From Dendronephthya gigantea (lineage: Eukaryota; Cnidaria; Anthozoa; Malacalcyonacea; Nephtheidae), in NCBI RefSeq assembly GCF_004324835.1, contig NW_021163165.1, forward strand, positions 372,001 to 436,000: a stretch of DNA of 64,000 bases, written 5' to 3'. This document shows positions 50,605 through 62,134 of this stretch, one piece after another. The first letter of the stretch is position 1, and each line of letters opens with the position of its first letter. A program made the translations under genes and the position numbers. The notes under the pieces were generated by a model. The model was not told the DNA's origin, searched no databases, and saw nothing but the letters and a program-made list of their open reading frames with translations.

Positions 50605-50735
50605 ATGATGAAAAGGTTCTTGACAGTCCTCGCCGTCTCGACGTTGGCAATGATGATATTGGTTCAGCAGGTAGAATGTTTTAGTGTCGGCGTGGCAGGA
50701 AACATGCATGCAGCTGGAAAAAAACGAAACAGGAT
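50605..50735 (+). CDS. First exon of a small secreted peptide precursor, family unknown
   Basis: ATG ATG opens 43 codons: MMKRFLTVLAVSTLAMMILV forms a clear signal peptide (basic start, hydrophobic core), with QQVECF as a plausible cleavage region, then SVGVAGNMHAAGKKRNR with a dibasic processing site. A strong donor (AGGAT|GTAAGTG) follows at 50736 in phase 2; reading through meets a stop at once, so the gene must splice. The next exon was not found with confidence before 52.8 kb. Mature sequence, Cys count and function are unknown; it could be a neuropeptide or other secreted peptide. Too short for usual ORF lists. Confidence 0.55.
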
Positions 50736-50739
50736 GTAA

Positions 50740-51814
50740 GTGGTTGCTCTATTGAGGGTAGGATACACATTTCGACCTTCCGTTGTCCGTAAGGCTTAGA
50801 GGAACTAGGAAGCTCCACGAAGGAAGTGCACAATTAGAAAATTCAGGGCTTCTCGTAGAGGGGAGTGTAAGGGCCCGCACCCCAATAATGAGGGTGTAAT
50901 GTCCAGGAGAAAATTTCCTCAGGTAAAATCTCAAAATTTAAAACCCTTGCCCTTCGCATTGATTTTTACAAATCTGAAAGCCGATTCTAAAAATCATTAG
51001 GGGCTAGCCAACCGCCGCCCAACCAACCCCCCCCCACTTCCCTTTACCCCTTTTGCTGGCGCCACAGGGTGCAAGAGAAAGGAATCAATAAATTTTTACC
51101 CCGGGCCCCTAAAGCCTCTGCAAGCCCTTGGCAATAATTCATGAGCAGTGCGCAAACATTTTTGCAAGCGTGATTTGCTCTCCACAGCTATAAGTATAAA
51201 GGCCGACACTGACCGGCGAATTTTCAACGTTTTTAATTTTTCAAAATCAAATAAATTTTAAACGATCATAATATTCTTGTAGATTACATAACTATAAAAC
51301 ATTTTAACTGCTCTAGCGTCCATAGTTTCCAAATTTTGCTTCCAGAATTTAATTTATATGCTTCTGAAAACTCAAAATTCGCGTCGCGTTGCCGCATCGC
51401 GTCCGGTCTGTGTTGGTCTTAACGCTTTTCATCGCCGCTTACATCGCTAGAAAAAAAAATTGCGCGGTCTTGCAATGCAGTACGTAAAACTAGTTGGTTA
51501 TATTTCTTGCACATAGATTCTCCAAACTTTGGGGAAGTGAATCGCGCCTACGAAAAACATTGATGCGGAAGATAAACAACCAAGATAAACTCACTGATGG
51601 AGTGGGATGGAACGAAGTAAATAGATACAATATGTAGTTAAAGTTGTAGTACAGATGATCGGACTGAGAAACAAAAGCCAGCAAGTTATATAATTAAACA
51701 TAGGTAAAAAGGGTAAAAATTATAAATATATACTATATTGGATAAGTACGAAGGTATCTATTTTAAAAATAATGTAACGAGCGTATTAAAAAATTGAAAA
51801 TGAAACAGTAGAAA
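50740..51814. other. No gene seen
   Basis: Contains G/C-rich low-complexity patches at 50840-51065 (cccgcaccccaat, ccccccccac, ctggcgccacaggg) that look like decayed ends of a hAT-type MITE, and AT-rich DNA after that. Confidence 0.35.
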
Positions 51815-52408
51815 TTGTTTATGTTAAAAAGTGAGAAAATATTTTCAGTTTTTCGACAAGCGGGGTTGGATTGCAAAATAACATGTAGCAAGGTTTCAAA
51901 CTTGTCGTGCAAGAAGACACGAAGGGGAAAATCGTCCCAAACCCAGATTTTTTTTCATTTTGTGTATGCACTACACAAAAACTGTTTAAGCCAGCTCCTG
52001 CGACAGAATGAAAAAATCCAACAGAGAACGTCCAAGGGTGTCAGGCGGCGAAAAATTATTCATTTGGTTGAACTTGAAATCTGTTCCCATAAAAAATTAA
52101 ATGGCCCGTACGTAATTTCTGTCCCCAAAATTCAGTTTCTTGTTCACATTTTAGTGCTGTTTCATCACCAACAACACACGCGCTATTATCGAATCAGATG
52201 GTATTACCTTTTTTGTCGCCATATCAACCAAGCAATGATCCCATACAGGGCAAAAAAGGAACGCTTTCAAAAAACGTTTGCACAAAAAAACAACACAGAC
52301 ATGAAATGTTCCCAGTGTCACAGCCTATATATCATGTGGACAAAAAGAATTCGCGTGAGGGGATGTTTTTCTCTACAGAACAATACAATAGAACCGGAGT
52401 ATTCCTAA
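51815..52408 (+). other. 197-codon open frame, unrecognised
   Basis: An unusually long frame for this AT-rich region, very basic (many Lys, Arg, Gln, His), with Cys in CKITCSKVSNLSC near its start. A splice acceptor (attttcag) stands at 51848, and the frame is open across it. Overlapping frames also have coding-like patches (GFKLVVQEDTKGKIVPNPDF from about 51893; SQPIYHVDKKNSREGMFF near 52320), so the true frame, if any, is unclear and an old frameshifted gene is possible. I looked for an FGF-like pattern and could not support it. Confidence 0.25.
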
Positions 52409-52811
52409 ATTTCTACGATTTTCAGAAAGTTTCTAGGAAGTATTTTTATTTTTCACTACAAAATAAATAAAGGGTGGTAAAGATTACATTTTTCATAGAC
52501 AGAAACCCATGCACACGACGCTTTAAAAATTTTACGAACCCTTCAAATTACACGAACCTAAACCGCTGTAACTGTATAATTTTCTGCTGGCATATGCCCA
52601 AGCTACTTTACCTGCTACAAGTTTACCTGCTACCGCGGCAATTTCTAATGGCCGTTTTAATTTCCGGGCAGAAAGTATAAATCTTGCCCTATATGGAGCC
52701 GGCTTCGAGTGGTTTCAAGCAGATGTGTCTAAAACTACGATCAGAGGTCAATAGTAAATTTCACCTCGCCGAAACTGAAGGCTGACTAAATACTAAAAGT
52801 TTAGTTCAATT

Positions 52812-54862
52812 CTACGTTCCATATGCTCTCACAGTCTCGGTTCTAGAACATTCGCACGCTACTGGAACGAGGATGGTTTCTACTTTCCAATGTTCACTTG
52901 TAACTTTTCCAGGATACGGGATCCGGACAACATCTAAATTTGTGTATCTTGTCACGCAATGCAATTGACCTGTGAAGGAAGAAGCATATCAGGTAAAATT
53001 TTCTCTAAAAATCCCCCAAAGGATAATATTTGACCACCGGGGCTTTCCAACAAGCTAAACGGGCCATTTAAGATGATCTTGTCGTGCTCTGAAGATCAGG
53101 CCAGCTAGAACTGGGGTAACTATATATAGGGAACTTTATATCTCATGAAATCGAAGAAGGCACAATCTATCTGAGAAAAATGTAATATCATTCCATGGAA
53201 ATTGCACGTTTACTTTCAATGCATCACACAGTCCTCTATGTAACATAGAGGGGAGGCATCTGCCTGAGAGGCCCAGTCGATTCCCGGCAAAGACTAAATC
53301 CAGGAACCCTCGCTACATTGCAAACCTTCCTATAGCTTAATGCTGCAGCCCATACTATCACCAGAGTCCCAAGCTACAAGCTGTTTTTCCAGACGAATAA
53401 TTAATTAATTAATATGACGATTATCTATCCCCTACTCTTTTTTCGTTTGCCTCACCCCCCCACCCCCCACCCCCCGAGGGTGCGTATTTTTTCAGTAAGG
53501 AAGGTTATTAGAGAGGGTATATTTGGTTATTTACGAAATCTCTACAAAATTATTTCGAGTCGTCCGTTTCACCACTTTGGGTATACTAAGTGTAACATAA
53601 ATTCCATTCAACACAAAAACAGAAAATTACACATGGTAAGAGTTAATCTCAATGTCGAGTATTCAATGGTCTCGTGTAATACCAGAGTTTATAACTAAAG
53701 GTCCTGTTAAACGATGGAATTTTTCTTGCAACTTACAATGTATTTCTACTCTACTTTTAGGAAATGTTAATTAGTGAAGTGTCTACAAAATGTAAGTGAA
53801 AGAAACGTCCGCGTAGTGTAATCATTGTCTATGCATGGTCTATGTCATTGTCTAGTTTCGCAGCTGCAAATATACATCCCTTAAAAGTAGAATTGTAAGT
53901 TGCATAAGAAATTGCACCGTGTAACAGCGCTTTTAATTACATTCTTAAACTATATTACCTTCGGCTTTGTCGGAATCCGTGAGACATTTCTGAATTTCGT
54001 CGCCTTCGTTTTCTTTATTTTCCGTCTTATTTGGGGTAGCGCATACTCGCTCGTTGTACGATTGCGGGAAAAAATAGTCGTTGCTGTCAAATTTCTCCTG
54101 CATGATGATCACCGGTTCAGGTGTCACGTGACGGCATGGATTCGAATGATGTATTACCACCTTCGTACCTGGCTTGCTTATTTGGGCATCGTGGATTAGG
54201 TACAATTTGAAGTACGCCAACAAGGTGATGATTGTGCTGATAACTACAAATACCTGGAAAAAAAGACGAGAGAGTTGGTACGGGAAACAATAGTTCTTGA
54301 AATAGCGAATTTACGATATTATAATCATGCGATGGCGAGCACAATTCGGGATTAATAGTACGAGGGATGTTTACAAATTTTGCCAAAATTGGACAGTCTC
54401 CGTCTGTATTCGATAACCCCTATGCGTGAACGCGTTCGTACGAGAAACACTTATTACTGGAAAGCAGCCTAATTAAAAATAGTTATATCACAGTTAGAGA
54501 ACCTACTTTTAAAACGGCAGTCTCAGCTATTTTAGGAGCATTTCCTTTTTAAGTCAGAAATGTTGTCGTATATTTTTAATCTACTGACCCTTTAAATATA
54601 AGTATATCAGCAAAACCACTAAGTAAGGCACTTCAGCAAGGAGTTAGTCGCGATGTGCCTTTTTTTAGACGCAAGCAAATTGGATTTTGGTCAGTATTTT
54701 TGGCCAGTATATATGGCCGGTGTGAACTCCCAAAATATCTTTCCGGGACCTTTTAATGCAGTGCCAAAATAGCCGTATAGGTTTCGCAAAAGAACCGTCG
54801 TATAGTCTTACCTTTAATACCTTGATTATTTTTCTTCTTTCATTGTGGTCGGATATTCCCAT
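52812..54862 (-). CDS. Trunk/PTTH-like cystine-knot ligand, paralogue 1
   Basis: Three exons: 54812-54862 (MGISDHNERRKIIKVLK), 53959-54253, 52812-52969; junctions are GT-AG and in phase, 167 aa. A hydrophobic segment from residue 18 (VFVVISTIITLLAYFKLYLI) after a basic start acts as signal or type II anchor. Then six Cys at 57, 88, 107, 120, 154 and 156, ending in a CxC. Segments FDSNDYFFPQSYNERVC, HCVTRYTNLDVVRIP and EHWKVETILVPVACECS line up with silkworm PTTH (LGENSVPRFIETRNC; ICKESLYSITILKRR; YRWVAESHPVSVACLCT), which with Trunk signals through the Torso receptor kinase in insects. The region between Cys 88 and 107 is acidic and Lys-rich. The last intron falls between the third and fourth Cys. 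A second gene of the same kind lies 7.3 kb upstream. A noggin-like knot is the main alternative. Confidence 0.75.
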
Positions 54863-55779
54863 GACTGGAACATACCTCTGCCCATAACTTATTACCTATA
54901 TAGTGTGTTATATATAGTACAGGATTAACTGGACTGTTTTAAAATCATTCATGATTTATGTATAGGTTAAAACTTCGTGTGGAAGTTTCCGGCAGAAGCA
55001 ATCTACAAGAAAAGGTGTAAGAATTTTTTGTTGTCAACGTGGCAATATTATCTTCCTTTTTAAAAAACAAATATTCTTTTTATTGCGTCTTTTTTTTTGT
55101 TTTACTGACATGTTTTCATTCTCCGTTATTGAGTGTGAAATCACCTCGTAATTATTTGACGATGGCCGTAATTTCAGTTTGATTTCCATGCAAATATTTG
55201 CTCTAAATCTTGCCATGAATAAGAAAGGAGGGCTCTCAACTAAAAGGCGATGATCATCGTCATGATTATTAAAAGTTGTCACACTGCAACATCATGGTCC
55301 GCATGACTGCATGTAGAAATTGTAGGACAACAATTGTTTGACAACATTGGACTATATTTGGGCGCATGTTGGTGTTTATTTCAGTATTATAGGGCATTGA
55401 AATTCAAACAAATGGTAACTTCAACAGTTTTTCAGTTTTTTTCGACGACTTCACGAAATCCTAACTAATCCCTTATATTTTTTCAGAGAGTTGCTAGCCT
55501 TAGGATAATTGTATGTGGTACGCGCATTGACCGGGCTGCCTATGCTGCCTAATCCTAAACTACGGAAACAGACCCTTACATCTATTCACTTTGTTGTTTT
55601 ACGTATTAAAATACTGTTGAATGATCGAAATTAGGTTGTTGAATCAAGTTTAAAACCACGATAAAGAGCACCGCATGAGAACAGGAAGAGCTTTTTGAAA
55701 AAATATACAAAGTAGGGTGAGCCGGATCAGATATGAACACGTGACGTATTATTATACCTGATCATATGACTTACGAGTA

Positions 55780-55862
55780 ATTAATTATAAAGCGTTTAAA
55801 ATCTGAATTCAGGTTTTACGTATGTATATACGTGCGCACAAAAAAATGCGACAGGGGAAATC
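55780..55862. mobile_element. Fragment of the CGTGCGTG family
   Basis: gtatgtatatacgtgcgcac, an A run, atgcgacaggggaaat: one end of the family, decayed. Confidence 0.4.
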
Positions 55863-56284
55863 ATTCCTAAGCTAAATAAATACACTAAAGGGTGTATAGG
55901 ACAAGGATTAACAGACATGCCATGCCAGAGTTGAATTAATCATGACGATGACACATTCCACCCTCAAATGTACATCCCATATTTATTATCCATTTCCTCC
56001 CCTTCTTTCCATATCATATATTATTCATATATAAAATTTGTTCTGATTAAATCTCAACTATTCATAATAGCACATCTATTTTTTTATTGTTTAATTGTAG
56101 GATAGATTTTACCACAATGATGAATATTAATTTATTTTAATTTGTCCCATCCGAGAACGATTTCAGTGTATTTTTATAGATCTCATTTGATGGGTCCAAG
56201 TAATTAAAGATGTGAAATGAACTTAAAGATTAAGGGTGAGTTTATTTATTTTTTGAGACACAATAGACTAAAGAATAATATACA

Positions 56285-56405
56285 CTTAATGATGCTCCCG
56301 AGGGAAATAGTTTCGTTTTCCTGAGAGTCTGAATGTCGAGGGAAATATTGAGACTCGAGGAAAAACAAAACTCACTATTTCCCGAGGTAGTGTACATTAA
56401 GTTTA
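56285..56405. repeat. Hairpin repeat with 'cccgagggaaat' ends
   Basis: cccgagggaaatagtttcgttttcc on the left (read in parts) pairs with ggaaaaacaaaactcactatttcccgag on the right; the centre has tcgagggaaatattgagactcga. Same design as 7625-7742, which also carries ggaaatatttccc. Confidence 0.5.
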
Positions 56406-57175
56406 TAGGAACAAAAAAGTTATATAGGAACAAAAACATACATGCGGGCAACAATTTTTCACTTGTTTCCCTGGCGGGAAACATTGCATTTATTTAAAGT
56501 CATGTGACTACGAATGAACCAATCACATTTAAAATACACAGCACCTATATAACAATATGTCTTATAATATGCAAGACTATGCAATATATAATTGAGTTCT
56601 TTTCTGCACACATCAATGGTTTAAAAGAGAGCTAAGCCGTTCAAATATTCACAATCGATAATTTTAATATGCATGTATTCGGCGATATTCTCTACGACTC
56701 GTTAGTTGAGAACAATGAAGAAGAATTATACAGCTAACCGACGCGCACTTTATGCAAAATAGCTATAATCAATGCCAAGGTTAAAACCTCATTGGCCTTG
56801 GTAAAATTTGGCAATTCCCATTGTATAACAAACGTTTTTCCGTCAAAATAACACCATTCATCCTACGAATGTTGATGGAAGAAATGCGCATTAAGATTTA
56901 GCGTTGAGTCATCGGACTATAAATTTGGGCTTTTATATATGTATATGCTGTTATAGTCTTACAAGAATTAAGCCCGTTAGTCTTCGAAATAATCTCTCAG
57001 AAATTGTTTGTCGACGTCTTGTTTGGCAAACTATACATGCGTGGGCTATAACCCAGCCAGATAAACATTGCCATCACAGTGCCAAATCATTGTGAACTAA
57101 CGCATTTAACCCGCAATATTTACATTATTCGCAGCCTATTGCTTTGCTCACAGAACCGAAGGCGTATCAACTCAC

Positions 57176-57193
57176 CTTTGGTCTTGAACTCAT
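57176..57193 (-). other. Possible alternative first exon (ATG to strong donor)
   Basis: Minus-strand ATGAGTTCAAGACCAAAG is followed directly by GTGAGT, encoding M-S-S-R-P-K and leaving phase 0. This is the phase needed by exon 2 of the ligand gene at 52812-54862, 2.3 kb downstream. TATAAAG stands just before the ATG. A chance match is quite possible. Confidence 0.25.
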
Positions 57194-59141
57194 TCTTTAT
57201 ATTCTGTTGAATGATAATTCCTGGCTTTCTGCTACGATGCAATTATACCTTTTGCTAGCCTCTGGCTGACGTTTAGTCAATATTCTCCGTGTAATGATTT
57301 GCGGTCAGGCTGACTGTCTGCATGTGTTTAGGTTTGGCTCAATTCACACGGAACGGGAACTAATCAGTGGCCCGCTGTTCTTAGATTAGATGCCGACAGG
57401 GGACGATTTTTATAATAAATACGGAAGCTTTGCATGTACAGATTGATGATCCAAGCATTGATGGTTTATTGGAGTTTGACGTTGATCTTGTTAGATTATG
57501 ATGTTGAGCCTGTTAGCACATAAGGCAAGGGTGCTGTTCATTACCTAACCCTGTTAAGACAGGTCAAGTCGACGAAGCATGGTTAATTAAAGCAAAGTTT
57601 AGAAATTAGAATAGACAGCATATTACCAGTCTGATAGAAATTAAATCAGTCAAAAGTCGCGCCCTTTTTAAAATTAAATTGTCAAAATACTTATGAAAAT
57701 CTTCGTCTGAATACATGCAGAAATTGAATATCAAGTCCCACCGTCTTGACCAATATTTGCATCGTATTAAATGTGCGCCATGCACACATAAATAATAAAT
57801 TAGATATACTTACTTTAACTTTTATCTACCTTCCTATAAACTATATATGTCTTTTCATTTCATACATTTTCTCTTTGTATACGTGCAAAGTGTTGGCTCG
57901 TTATTTATCTGGGTAAAAGTCAAGAATTTGTAGCTAAATGTCTTTGTAGAAGGAAGATTTTTAAGTTTAGTTAGTTCTTCATCCAAAATCAACGATGGCA
58001 AATTTTATGACAATTCATGTCAAAGTATTAGCTATACTTACGAGTGTCTTTAGCTAATTAAATAGCGAAACTTGTATGCCGCAACTCTAACGAACGGTTT
58101 CGAATGATACATAAATATTGTACACTTGTTGAAGGCTGCATGTTTTCCACAAGGCACAGCCGGAATTCGTCCATGGCTATGCTCGTAGTTTTCGTGTTTG
58201 TATACAACTAATTTCAAAATCGCAAAGAAAAATTTGGCACTGGAAGCGAAATTCCTCCTAGTGGAAAACAGCCCAAAGGCATTTCTCCACTAGCCTTGGT
58301 AAATTGAAATAATTGACTTAGGAAAGCTCCGTCTGTGCGACGGTTTTGTCATTCATCTACGGCTTATTAAATATAAACTTTAAAGCCAAAAAGCTAACAG
58401 TCGTTAATGAAACATCTGTAGCTCGGATAAGAAGATAAAAAACTGACTTTATAACATGCAATACGAACTGCTCAAATCGAAAAACTAGTATTTTCCATAA
58501 TTTCATTATTGGAAAAATGAAATCAACATAAATAATCATTCGCTTTTTTCCAATAAAAAATATCGCACGCCCCTGAAAATAATTTTATATACTTTCAGTA
58601 TCAAGGAATTCACTGCTTCACGCGATTTTTAGGCCAAGAATCTTTTGATAAAATAAGCAACGAAAATTTCGCTAGACATGCAGTTCAGTATTACAATAAA
58701 AAACCTGAGATTACTGTTTAAGCTTGTTATAGCTATCAGTAGTTTTAATGACCTCATTTGCAAGCTTAACTGGATTATTTTAGGTAAAATTCAATGATAG
58801 TTGTCTGGGCAGAGGGTTTGCGTCATGTTAACCTTCGGTGTTCAAGAAAAAATTGCGTGATCCCGCAAATGACGTGAGATGCATGCATGCATATCCGTAT
58901 TAGTCGAAAATCGTCTCAATTTTAGTTCAGTCAATAAATTGAGCATACTGCGTCACGAACCAACCACGGTGTTAATTGCAATTTTATAAAGCACCTTGAT
59001 TCATGGTTCAATGCCTATAACTTCACTAGCAGTTTCCAAAATGTTTATCACGCTATGGAATTAACCGTGATCAAACATACCCAGTGGAAATTAATGACAT
59101 TTTGATGACAATTTGCAAATTTCCGAACACGAGTGATCGGC

Positions 59142-59513
59142 ATGTTTGAAATAGACTATAAGTATAAATTCAATGCAATGAAACGCAAACACAAGAAGTT
59201 TCAGACTGAATTTTTTTGGAATTTTTTGAAAATTCACGTAATAATTCACAAACACTTCTTTCCGGCCGCTGGAAAAAAATTAAAGGCCGATAGTATTGAA
59301 ATTGTATATGATGTTTATGATTATCATGATGATTGGTTTTTTCCATACTTTGTACAAAATATAATTAAACGAAATTTCCAGTTGTTTCAGTGGTGTACTA
59401 ATGTACTTGACTTCGAAGACCTATTTAGCATATTCCGCGAGGCTATGAAAGACAAATTCGCGATGCATGTATATAAATGTAACCTTGACATTCAGCATTC
59501 TAGATCTCGCTAG
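59142..59513 (+). CDS. Uncharacterised 123-aa open frame
   Basis: From ATG 59142 the frame is rich in Phe, Lys, Tyr and Asp (MFEIDYKYKFNAMKRKHKKF; IVYDVYDYHDDWFFPYFVQN; FEDLFSIFREAMKDKFAMHV) and ends in a stop at 59511. Helical, no signal peptide, no family recognised. The length and amphipathic pattern are more gene-like than neighbouring frames, but AT-rich DNA yields Phe/Lys/Tyr frames by chance. Could be an intronless small gene or an element fragment. Confidence 0.3.
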   Translation: MFEIDYKYKFNAMKRKHKKFQTEFFWNFLKIHVIIHKHFFPAAGKKLKADSIEIVYDVYDYHDDWFFPYFVQNIIKRNFQLFQWCTNVLDFEDLFSIFREAMKDKFAMHVYKCNLDIQHSRSR

Positions 59514-60177
59514 GTATTTTTAGGGTTCTTTTGTCATGTTCTAGTCAATCTTATTTGGTCATGTTCTTAAATATATCTATGCGAAAACAGTTATTGTTGT
59601 CACAATGTCACTACGTGCGGTTTTCTTTAAAATCCCTGCAAATAAATGATCGCCAGAGATTGAAAATCGATATGTTTTAAGATATAACTTTTGTGTAATT
59701 TATACCTCAGTAGACGTGTGGGCTCGAAAGCTTCGAAAATTATCAATATTCGATTCATAGTTAATTGTTTGACCATAGTCAACGATGACGGTTGAGGTCA
59801 TCCGAGTGTCATCGGTAACTAGTCGACAGGAAATTAGGTCTCATTTCAACCGGAGTGTTATAGACTGTCTGAAGTTATTTGAATGATCAAAGAGCTATTT
59901 GAATGATCGTTAAAAGTGTTTTGATGTATGTTTATTTACTTAACTAGCTCGCTGGATGCGCTGATGAGGGGCCGTCATAATTACAGGGCATGGGAAAGGA
60001 AATATAACTTGCCAGCTTTTATTAATGGTTCAATCAAAGTTTTTTTTTTATCACGAATCGGTTAATGCCGCATTTATTATTTCCAATGGCGTATATATTA
60101 CATTAATCACTCATTAACGGAAACTTGTCATTCGTGACAGGGTATACAGTAGTATCTTAACTCTTAAGTAGTGCTCA

Positions 60178-60582
60178 TCAGCCGTGAATTGTAGAAATAA
60201 GAAAAGACGATGGCTTGTAGTGGAGTATAACCAACGCTTGTCCAATAATCCTTTTCGAAGCCGAATGTAGGGTATTATGAAAATTCAAGGCACTTTCAGA
60301 GAATCTTTCAAAGTGATGATGCATGATGATAGATAATAAGACTTCTTCATCGACAATTACACGCATGCGTTCCATTTGGTGACCTATGACTAGGAAATTT
60401 TGTGTCAAGTAAATGTATCCCGAATAACAAAAATACCGACATTCTTTCCCGCACACGATCAATTTTTGCTGCAGGTAATTTGCTACGAATGCCAAGTTTG
60501 CATGCCTGGTGTGCGTCGGGGTTAGTTTCTGCTTCATACGTCGAGATTGTTCGAGTAGAATCGCTAGTTGATTTGCTTTCAT
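60178..60582 (-). other. 134-codon open frame, doubtful
   Basis: Starts MKANQLAILLEQSRRMKQKL with a helical basic opening, then loses coding character (His/Tyr/Cys-rich). No family, no clear donor after the first 40 codons. Listed because it is the longest minus frame between the two ligand genes. Confidence 0.2.
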
Positions 60583-62134
60583 GTCAACTTCGTCATAGAA
60601 ACCGCGTCTTAACCAGTTTTAAGTGTGAAAAATATCACACTTGACTAAATCTGAAGTCTTACAATCCTATATTCCAAAAAGCGTAATCTCCCATTGTTCT
60701 ATCAACGTATAGATCGGTTACAGAAAAAAAAAGCTGATGAGAAAGTTTCAAAATCAGTCCCGCTTCGTTTAATCTCGGGTAACATTGCATGGTTCATGAT
60801 ATGAACAACTGCAGTCAGAAGCGTGAGATGATTTTGTGGTATTAAAATAGGTCTTTTTGAAACCAAACAAGTTGTTAGAACGACTATATACCTATATATA
60901 CACGACTACCAGGAACATGTTATTTACTCAATTCATGCAATACCCCGTTTTACGCATTTTACGCTATGTTAAATCTCGGGTTACCGGGTTCTTGAGAAAC
61001 AGCCCCATGGGTAATTTTTTGCGCGCATGCGTAGGTCAAAATGAAGCCGGTGGCCCGGTGTGTGTGTGTGGTAGGGGGCTGGCGCTTTGATTATATTATA
61101 CGGACTAGCTCTTTCACCTGAGACGGTTTGTTTGCTAATAGGCGCGCACGGGGCAAGGAGGAGGAAGCATAGTGGGCAGAGGAGGGAGGCAGGAAGCTGT
61201 CCCCTCAGCAACACTTGAATTTAAAAATGATGTGAAAATCCTTATCGATTTCTATACAAACTCAAGGAATTTTTGCTGAAATCAGTGATAATTAATAAAT
61301 CGGGCCAACTTACACTCGAGAGTCATTTGACCACGAGTCGGGTAATTTGAATATGAATGTTTAGGCATGTATGCCTGCATGTTTATTTGCAGCTCTGTAT
61401 ATAGGTGACTTTCTCATATTTTCTGAAATCTGTAAGGGTGAATATTGAACAAGCAAATTTAAATAAGCAATCTGCATGGGTATACTTAGACATGCAAGAG
61501 GAGGAATGAAACTCTTATGCACTCTGTTTATAGTACTAGTGCTTTTTTTCTTTTCAAGGAGCGGCCATTTTTCACTATAGAAATCTATTCAATTTCCAGC
61601 TTAAAGTAGGAATTCAATTTCAGTCAACTCAAAAACGATCATGCAGAATTCGGCTAGTCAGGGTTAAAATGTGTCATCTAGTTTAGCAAGGAGAAAAAAT
61701 AATAAGGGGCCAGGTATAGGAGTGAGAACGTCATATTGTTCATACCACAGTAAACTTCAAATATAGGCATAATATTAATATGACTTTATTCTACACGAGC
61801 TTCGCGAGCTATAAATCTATTCGTACTGAATATTGTATCGTCTCTTCTACAATGTTTCGCCCTCAGATAATTTAGATTATAATTTAGTAATAACTAGTTT
61901 GAACATTTTATTTATGTTCAAGTCTAACTATTCTTTCAAAATTCGACATTCGCCACTTTTAAATGGCTTCTGTGTCGTCTGTTCTTATGCGTCGTCACTT
62001 ATAATTTAAATTATAACTTAAAATAATATATTTATACAGATTCACGTGTTACATTCAGTCACCGAGGACCAGCTATTCACAATATCTATACTACAAACAC
62101 GCCGAGTCAAAACGGAAATGTCTAAATCCCTCGC

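Larger units (their letters stand above)
54863..62134. other. Interval between the two ligand genes
   Basis: About 7.3 kb with no firm gene. It holds a repeat of the CGTGCGTG family at 55780-55862, a hairpin at 56285-56405, a candidate alternative first exon at 57176-57193, uncharacterised frames at 59142-59513 (plus) and 60178-60582 (minus), and G-rich low complexity at 61020-61205. Confidence 0.4.

Noticed and set aside
51815-52408. FGF-like ligand
   Set aside because: A few residues fitted by eye, but the frames conflict and the core beta-trefoil motifs are absent.
53414-53698. 94-codon plus-strand frame with a Pro-rich start
   Set aside because: The Pro run comes from a C-rich tract; the rest is compositionally random, and it lies in the intron of ligand paralogue 1.
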